A stretch of 27,153 bases of DNA from a virus, in the IMG/VR virus record IMGVR_UViG_3300033148_001931, positions 1-27,153 of that record; one strand, 5' to 3'. Each line of letters starts with the position of its first letter. Positions within the stretch are counted from its first letter, which is position 1. A model generated the notes under the pieces. It saw nothing but the letters and a program-made list of their open reading frames with translations. It had not been told where the DNA came from and did no database searches. Made by a program: the position numbers and the translations under genes. This document shows, one piece after another, positions 21,198-27,153 of the stretch.

Positions 21198-21812
21198 GTG
21201 CCGAGAACTACGTTAAGCGCGTTGGGTTTTGAATCGTTAACCGATCACGATACGGAAGCCGCGTGGGTTAGTTTCTTGTCTATCGGTCTACACCACAGGG
21301 AGAGCCAAAAGGTAAAGGACCAGTTTCAAACTCTTACCGTAGAAGGTGAGGATAGATTGTATGTGTGCGATAACAACGTCACCACGTTAGCAAAAGATCC
21401 CGGTGCCGGTGCTATTGAGCGAGCGCACATAGCGTTCCCTTTCAAAGTCACCCTTTCGGATTCTACAATCTCAAGGAAGCAAACGGTAAAGTTGGAATTT
21501 GATAATATTGATCGACTCCTGGTTGATGTGTTGCGGGTGGCTAAATACCCGTTGCAGCTCAACTACAGTTTGGGAATGGTCCTTAACGTATGGATTACAG
21601 TTACGGGGGATGTAGTAACAGCACAGGCAAAAACTTATGGACTTGAGCTGTTTGTTACCGATTTAGATTTGATAGATGTCTCATGGAATGAAACCGTGAT
21701 AACCGGAACTTTGGTTAAGGATGATGTTCTTGGAAGAGCTTTTCCTTCTAATCATCCTTTCTACGAACACTATAATTTCCCTGGTTTATTTGGAACTTCG
21801 ATTCCATTATGA
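21198..21812 (+). CDS. Tail tip protein, DUF1833/gpL-like position
   Basis: The 204-residue protein begins with GTG (21198). The ribosome site GGGAGG (21184-21189) is 8 bases upstream and inside the previous gene. Its central part (IAFPFKVTLSD, then VKLEFDNIDRLLVDVLRV) follows the DUF1833 phage tail protein pattern, with a beta-rich remainder. In the tail-tip operon this occupies the place of lambda gpL, between M and K, but it has only one Cys and so cannot carry a four-Cys Fe-S cluster alone. The stop overlaps the next ATG (ATGA). Confidence 0.78.
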   Translation: MPRTTLSALGFESLTDHDTEAAWVSFLSIGLHHRESQKVKDQFQTLTVEGEDRLYVCDNNVTTLAKDPGAGAIERAHIAFPFKVTLSDSTISRKQTVKLEFDNIDRLLVDVLRVAKYPLQLNYSLGMVLNVWITVTGDVVTAQAKTYGLELFVTDLDLIDVSWNETVITGTLVKDDVLGRAFPSNHPFYEHYNFPGLFGTSIPL

Positions 21813-22183
21813 GCCGGGTTACTGAATTCATAGGCATCCCATACGGGTTTAGAGATGAGCCGGGGATGGACTGTTATCAACTGGTTGTTGCTGTCATGGA
21901 TAAGGTCTTCGGCAAACAGATACCAGACTACAATTTCGCTGGAACTTGGAAAACTGCGGATACTGGATTCCTTTCCCATAGCGATGAGTTTCTCAAAGTC
22001 AATAATCCGGAACCAGGGGATATTGTATTATTGTTGATCGGTGGTAGACCAATACATTGTGGGGTAGTAGTTAAGCCAGAGTCGATGTTGCATTCTTTAC
22101 GCGGGTCTAATTCTTGTATTGAAAAATTCACCACAACTAAGTGGAAAAACAGAATTGAAGGATTTTACAGATGGGTGAACTAG
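21809..22183 (+). CDS. Tail tip NlpC/P60 peptidase (gpK-like)
   Basis: The 124-residue enzyme has C22 in GMDCYQLV and H83 in PIHCGVVV, the Cys-His pair of NlpC/P60 cell-wall peptidases; H95 (MLHSLRG) is a third polar candidate. In lambda-like tails gpK is thought to help tip assembly and local peptidoglycan opening. It lacks the N-terminal Mov34/JAB-type domain of full lambda gpK, so it is the short form. It overlaps both neighbours: by 4 bases with the previous gene and by 13 with the J-like gene. Confidence 0.88.
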   Translation: MSRVTEFIGIPYGFRDEPGMDCYQLVVAVMDKVFGKQIPDYNFAGTWKTADTGFLSHSDEFLKVNNPEPGDIVLLLIGGRPIHCGVVVKPESMLHSLRGSNSCIEKFTTTKWKNRIEGFYRWVN

Positions 22184-25100
22184 CTACTTTAAATACACCG
22201 CTGGTCTCGGCAAAGAGTAATGTCTTTGAGAACTTTACTTTTGCTCCCGTATGCCTGCCTGACTACAGTACAGTTGAAGATTATTTCAAACAGATAGCTT
22301 GGCCTGCTGGAAGTAAAGAACTTACTTATGTATTTCTAAATGGCATTCGTTTGGATGACTGGGACTATATGGTGCAACCAGGGGATCATGTCCAGTTCGT
22401 CGTTGTGCCGGGTGGTGGCGAGGGAGGGGGCAAACAAGCGATGATGTTAATCGCCGCTGTTGCCATATCCATTTTCTCCGCTGGTATTGCTTCCGGGGCT
22501 ATATTTGGAACGTATTTCACTTCGGCCAATGTGGTCCTCGGACTAAGTAGTGCCCAATTAGCCGGATTAGCCGTTGGTGTTGTTGGTAATCTGTTGATAG
22601 GGGCGGTATTCAAGCCTCCCGTTGCATCTAACAACAACGTCGAGGGCATGGCACCAACTGAAGAGGCGTTCGCTCCTAGCGCCATGATAACGGCTCAGAG
22701 CAACCGTGCCCGGATTGGAGGAGTTATTCCAAAGATTTTCGGCCATCATAGAATTTTCCCTGATCTGGCAGCCGTTCCTTACGTCATAAAATCCGCGTGT
22801 AAACAAACTCTCCATGCCCTTTATTGCACTGGCTATTATGCTGTGCCTAATACAGCCACCGCTGAATTTGGTGGGATTAACATTCAGGCTTTGCTGGTAC
22901 AGGACCAAAATGATCTAGTTAGACAATACCCCGGGAAAGTTTATTACAAGTTAAATGCTGATGGAATTACCGGGTATAGCACCGGGCAGCCAGGAAATTA
23001 TCACGGCAGACATGAATCAGAATCTATTGGGTTTAACCTCCCGTTGATTGAAACCCTCGATCAAATAGACGAGGAGGGCGGAGCGGATATGAAGTTAATA
23101 TCTACTATCGTACAGTCCGCAAATGGCTCGGACGAATGCTATTTGGACTTCGTATTCCCGAGCGGTTTGTTTCGTACTGATAGTAGCGGGGTTGTTGTTG
23201 GTCATCGGGCCACAGTAAAAATTCAAACTGGATCGGGTGGTGACTGGAAGGATATAGAGAATAGTGATTTTATAGAAGAGGGTTTATCTTCTTGTATGCG
23301 GGAGGAGGCTGCTTATATTGAAGGGAGTATTGAAAAAGAAAACTTCGTGCAGCAGTATTGGGGAGAAATTAGTAAGGTGGTCAGCGGAGATGCTGATAGT
23401 GATGCCATAAATATTGTAGCCCCTTCAAAAGATTTATATAGGGACGACGGCTATGCTTTTTCCGACCAAACTAGAGGACTCTGGAATGGTGGAGAAGGAG
23501 AAGACAATAAAGGCCCAGATAGCGGGAAAAATGTCTATCTTTTTGATTTTCGATATACTGACTGGATAACTTCTCTCGAAGTTATTGAATATCATTGCCG
23601 CAGAGAAGTCCCTGGAAAACGGTTTAATATTTACTATGACATGAAGCCAAATGCCGGTGGTAGTTTTGCAGCAGGCACCTACCGGTTCGAGTTTTTTGTT
23701 TCAAGCGCGGCTAAGTACAACACTTTTGAAGGGACCGTTGGCATATTGGATAGAAAAGGATACATGTGGGCCAGCTCCCAGGCGACTGCTGGAGGAATAC
23801 GAGCAGAAAGCGGATATACCACTTTAACTTCAGGGGATCAACCTCAACGGTTTTGGTGCCAGTTTGAATTGGGAGCAACGGTCCATTTGGGCGATTATGT
23901 TCGCATAGGGTTTACGTTAGATCAGGGATATTATGACGGAGATCCAGAAGTAATAGAGCTTCATCAGTTCCGTTTCCATGAACTCCGGTGCATGTTTACC
24001 ACAGCATTGGACCAAGATGAAACGATTGAACCGGAAATAATTATTGCCGTAAAGAATACTTTGGAGGTTCCGGAGTATAAACGGATGACTCCTCCAAGTA
24101 GAGGGTTTCTATTCTACCCGGCTACTGATGCGGTTTGTGATTCAAATGCCGATTACAACGATCAAGATGTAGCCCCTGAAAAGTGTTTTGAAAAGCTGCC
24201 GGGTGGAGGATACACGGTAATTGCTGACCCAGTTGTAGTAGGTGTAACTGATAATGGGAGATTTACCGAGTACCGCATTTTTTTAGATAGAGAGTATGTC
24301 CATGGTGATGCTGAATATTACATTACTGAAAATGTTTATCCCGCAGGATTCCAAGTTGCCGGATTGACAAGAAACCCCTTGCACTTCGGGATCAGGCTTC
24401 AATGTCAATCTAAGCAACAGTTCCGCATCTTCAAAGGATCAGTGACCCCACAGAACTCGGTGGATAGTGTGGTGTTAAATGCTATCAACTCTAAGTCTCC
24501 AGGCTCCGCTGTAATAGCCCCACCTAACTCCGGAAATTTGGCCTACGGGATCATTGGGCTTACGGTGAAGGCGAACAATATAATCGGGCAGCAGTTGAAA
24601 CCATATAGTCTGGAAGTTGATGGGGATGTTCGATCATACGACATTACTCCACACACGGACGATGACGGGGTTGAATGGCTTGATTATGATGACTCCCTTA
24701 CTTGGGGAGATAACCTTGGGAAAGGAGTAACTTCCCCCAGATCAAACCCGGCGTGGGTGTATATGAATGTTCTTTTCGGGAATGCTTCCGACCGACCAGT
24801 TCCTATATTAAGAGATCAATTCCTCGGTGATTTTGTTGACCTTGCCGCCATGTCCAGATGGGCACAATTCTGTGACGATATGTATTTAACTTTCCAATTG
24901 GTTGTGGATTCGGTTAGTACCATAAGAGAACTCCTACAAACGATTTGTGCTGCGGGTATGGCCATGCCGATTAGGCCAGATGGTAAGTATTCCGTATTGT
25001 TTGATGGAGATCCTGAGAACTATGAACTCAACGAGGACACGGGTGTACTTGAGCCAATTCCAACGCAACTCATCACCCCGGAAAACAGTTGGGGTTTAGA

Positions 25101-27153
25101 GGCCACGTTAACCTATGTCCAAAAGACTCATGCCTTAAAGATGAAATACCTCCCGCTCCTGTCAACCACAGAAGCTACGGTAATTGTTTATGAGGAAGGA
25201 TTCTCTGCCGGGACCATCGACGACCCAGGTAGTGATTATGATGCCATTGGATCAACGGCTCCTTGGAAGGCGACTATATTTGAGACTATCCGGCTGCCCG
25301 GTGTAACGGACTCAAATCAGGCTGAACTTCTTGGGCATTTTTATCTGGCGCAGAACAGGCTTCGCAGAGAGTATGTGAATGTCAGCATGGATATAGAAAA
25401 CCTTATCTCTCTGGAAGGTGATGTTCTATCAATGGCGCATGATGTATTGAAGATGGGTGGGCAGGTAGCTTATTTTCGTGAAGTCTCGGTAGCAGGCGGA
25501 ATTGTGACCGCTGAACTTGGGGAGCCTATTCCATATGACTCATCTGGAACTTCGATACGGTTCCGGTTATTTGTCAATAGCTCTCCAATACTAACTAGAC
25601 CAATTGCTATTACGCTGGATGACACTGATCCAACTTTAATAGAGTTTAGTGATGCTTTTGGAATCCCTGAAGTTGGTGGAATGCTGGTGTGGGGGAGGAA
25701 GGAACTTGTCACCCAAGATTTCCAGATAATGAACATCAAGTACAATTCTGACCTTACTGCAAGGTTGACCATGCTTGAGTATATTCCGGAAGTCTGGAAG
25801 GCTACTGGTAGAAGTACCATCGGGGAAAGCCCAACCACCGGCACCGTTCCGGCACCAGAGAATGTTACCCTGGATCTCATTTGGCAATTTAACGCGGGTA
25901 ATTGGGAATTCCAGTATGAGTGTGATTGGGATGATGTTCCTGGTATTACCGGGATGGGAGGAGTCTATAGGGTTAATTTCCAAAAGGCCGCCCTGAACCA
26001 TATCATTGTGGAATCCTCTTATTACGCCAGTAATACATGGAGGAAGTTTGATTCTGAAGGAACTCAGGAAGTTTGTGTTCGGGCAGTTGATATGTATGGA
26101 AATCAATCTGAAGCAACCTGTGCCCTGACAAAGATAACATGCCCCGGTGAAGAGCCGCTCACCATGGCGGATATTAGTTCTAATATCGTAGGAACCCAGA
26201 TTACGCTTACTTGGGATAAGCCTATTCAGCAAGATCCACGAGGCTACATATTGCGGCAAATGAGCGAGGCTGAATATCTAGCGTTGCCGGTCGATGATGA
26301 GACTGGGTTAATAATAGCTACGCCGGAAGATGCACATCCTATATCCGGGCTCGGCGATGAACTGATACCTTATGAAGTTACTCAGTATCAACTAGATGCA
26401 CTTGTGACCTCTGCCGGTCTGGTGTTCTGCATTTGGTTGAAAACCGCATGTGATTACATTTCTCCAAGTGCCGCGTTCACTGTGTTGGACTACGACCATA
26501 CAATAGGGATTAAACCTCTTCCAGATAAGAGCCTTTGGCCGGATGTTACGACCGGGGGGTTGCATGTGAATACCGCCGTTGATGGCTCTGGAAACCTTGT
26601 ATTGGGCACTGACTCAAATGGCCATTACTATGGAGAGGGGTGGTTTATCTCTGCCTATTATGAGGACCACGGAACTTATCGAAGTGCTGTGGTAATGACC
26701 CCTTCCATTGTCGCCCCGGAGACCGGGCCAGAATCTTGGTTTGAGTGGCTGTTGGAAGAAATGATCCCGTTAAGTGTTGCTCAACCGTTGAGCGGTAAAA
26801 TATTAAAACCGGAGGGGGATAAACGGTATGCTCAAATATACACTTGGCGAGATCCGGACATATCATCGGATTCTGCAATAGATGAGTTGCTGGATCTTGG
26901 GCAAGCGGCCAGGAACCTTCTGTCAGAAGCGGCGACTGTTTCTGGGATCAAAATTTACTTCGGAATCCGTTTGGTCAGTAACCTTAAAAACGTAACCCCG
27001 GTAGTAAATAGCGCAACGGTCTCCCGTGAATACCCATCCAGAACGATAAATGGAACCAAGGCAATTACTGTCCTCGTTGGCCAAACTATTGACACTTGGA
27101 TCTCGTTTGCCTCAGACAGTGTGGATGGGTGCGTATTTATGCCAGATCAGCAA
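22171..27153 (+). CDS. Host-specificity (J-like) tail tip protein with gpI-like N-terminus, incomplete at 3' end
   Basis: The frame is open for 1661 codons to the window edge. The ATG at 22171 follows AAGGA and is inside the gpK-like gene. Residues 1-80 have a beta-grasp look (TYVFLNGIRLDDWDYMVQPGD), a Gly-rich hinge follows (81-87), and residues 91-147 are hydrophobic and Ala/Gly-rich; this matches lambda gpI. The J part starts about 165, with RARIGGVIPKIFGHHRIFP (180-197). Residues about 430-610 look like an inserted beta-sandwich, possibly carbohydrate binding (YRFEFFVSSAAKY... RIGFTLDQGYYDGD). Core hub segments follow (CDDMYLTFQLVVDS, RELLQTICAAGMAMP), then Fn3-like modules from about 1226. 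It determines receptor binding and probably forms the trimeric tip. Confidence 0.9.
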   Translation, partial: MGELATLNTPLVSAKSNVFENFTFAPVCLPDYSTVEDYFKQIAWPAGSKELTYVFLNGIRLDDWDYMVQPGDHVQFVVVPGGGEGGGKQAMMLIAAVAISIFSAGIASGAIFGTYFTSANVVLGLSSAQLAGLAVGVVGNLLIGAVFKPPVASNNNVEGMAPTEEAFAPSAMITAQSNRARIGGVIPKIFGHHRIFPDLAAVPYVIKSACKQTLHALYCTGYYAVPNTATAEFGGINIQALLVQDQNDLVRQYPGKVYYKLNADGITGYSTGQPGNYHGRHESESIGFNLPLIETLDQIDEEGGADMKLISTIVQSANGSDECYLDFVFPSGLFRTDSSGVVVGHRATVKIQTGSGGDWKDIENSDFIEEGLSSCMREEAAYIEGSIEKENFVQQYWGEISKVVSGDADSDAINIVAPSKDLYRDDGYAFSDQTRGLWNGGEGEDNKGPDSGKNVYLFDFRYTDWITSLEVIEYHCRREVPGKRFNIYYDMKPNAGGSFAAGTYRFEFFVSSAAKYNTFEGTVGILDRKGYMWASSQATAGGIRAESGYTTLTSGDQPQRFWCQFELGATVHLGDYVRIGFTLDQGYYDGDPEVIELHQFRFHELRCMFTTALDQDETIEPEIIIAVKNTLEVPEYKRMTPPSRGFLFYPATDAVCDSNADYNDQDVAPEKCFEKLPGGGYTVIADPVVVGVTDNGRFTEYRIFLDREYVHGDAEYYITENVYPAGFQVAGLTRNPLHFGIRLQCQSKQQFRIFKGSVTPQNSVDSVVLNAINSKSPGSAVIAPPNSGNLAYGIIGLTVKANNIIGQQLKPYSLEVDGDVRSYDITPHTDDDGVEWLDYDDSLTWGDNLGKGVTSPRSNPAWVYMNVLFGNASDRPVPILRDQFLGDFVDLAAMSRWAQFCDDMYLTFQLVVDSVSTIRELLQTICAAGMAMPIRPDGKYSVLFDGDPENYELNEDTGVLEPIPTQLITPENSWGLEATLTYVQKTHALKMKYLPLLSTTEATVIVYEEGFSAGTIDDPGSDYDAIGSTAPWKATIFETIRLPGVTDSNQAELLGHFYLAQNRLRREYVNVSMDIENLISLEGDVLSMAHDVLKMGGQVAYFREVSVAGGIVTAELGEPIPYDSSGTSIRFRLFVNSSPILTRPIAITLDDTDPTLIEFSDAFGIPEVGGMLVWGRKELVTQDFQIMNIKYNSDLTARLTMLEYIPEVWKATGRSTIGESPTTGTVPAPENVTLDLIWQFNAGNWEFQYECDWDDVPGITGMGGVYRVNFQKAALNHIIVESSYYASNTWRKFDSEGTQEVCVRAVDMYGNQSEATCALTKITCPGEEPLTMADISSNIVGTQITLTWDKPIQQDPRGYILRQMSEAEYLALPVDDETGLIIATPEDAHPISGLGDELIPYEVTQYQLDALVTSAGLVFCIWLKTACDYISPSAAFTVLDYDHTIGIKPLPDKSLWPDVTTGGLHVNTAVDGSGNLVLGTDSNGHYYGEGWFISAYYEDHGTYRSAVVMTPSIVAPETGPESWFEWLLEEMIPLSVAQPLSGKILKPEGDKRYAQIYTWRDPDISSDSAIDELLDLGQAARNLLSEAATVSGIKIYFGIRLVSNLKNVTPVVNSATVSREYPSRTINGTKAITVLVGQTIDTWISFASDSVDGCVFMPDQQ

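Overview
The window is a 27-kb stretch of the late (virion and lysis) region of a tailed phage or prophage with a long, non-contractile, lambda/HK97-type tail. All credible genes lie on the + strand, are tightly packed and often overlap by 1-16 bases. The host is probably Gram-negative: there are lipobox lipoprotein signals, an M15-type endolysin, sigma70-like promoters, and a lambda-like tail tip (gpM-, DUF1833/gpL-, gpK- and gpI/J-like proteins). No integrase, repressor, tRNA, IS element or CRISPR array is visible, so lifestyle and host genus cannot be read from this window. No gene-free stretch exceeds about 260 bases.

Layout: (1) 1-209, promoter region with an inverted repeat and direct repeats, possibly near the packaging site. 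(2) 258-2255, P27-type small terminase and HK97-type large terminase. (3) A strong promoter at 2258-2286, then prohead protease, major capsid protein with a Gly-Ala-Pro linker, a hairpin, an Ig-like protein, a small basic-tailed protein and the portal (to 6690). Portal after capsid is an unusual order. (4) 6687-12437, an accessory virion-surface island: a collagen-like protein, proteins with chitin-binding-like modules, a jelly-roll-like protein, a fibre-type small protein, a secreted four-cysteine protein and a 616-residue protein made of about 20 short repeats. (5) 12440-14241, a probable lysis cassette: two small lipoprotein-like genes, a permuted papain-fold hydrolase, a single-pass membrane protein and an M15 peptidase. 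(6) 14242-16559, the connector series (adaptor, small protein, stopper, gp10-like neck protein, tail terminator). (7) 16575-20752, tail tube, a large RNA hairpin, the tail-assembly chaperone with a canonical -1 slippery heptamer GGGAAAC and a downstream frame that has no ATG start, then the tape measure. (8) 20763-27153, tail tip, ending in a large host-specificity protein that runs off the window.

How it works together: terminases fill the protease-matured capsid through the portal; the connectors join it to a tail whose length is set by the 743-residue tape measure loaded by the G/GT chaperones; the tail tip and the island's fibres supply host contact; the embedded lysis genes would be transcribed with the structural genes. 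The most distinctive features are the 7.5-kb adhesion-plus-lysis island between portal and connectors, the long repeat proteins in it, the frameshift site, the bipartite hairpin before it, and a gpI-J fusion with an apparent inserted sugar-binding-like domain.
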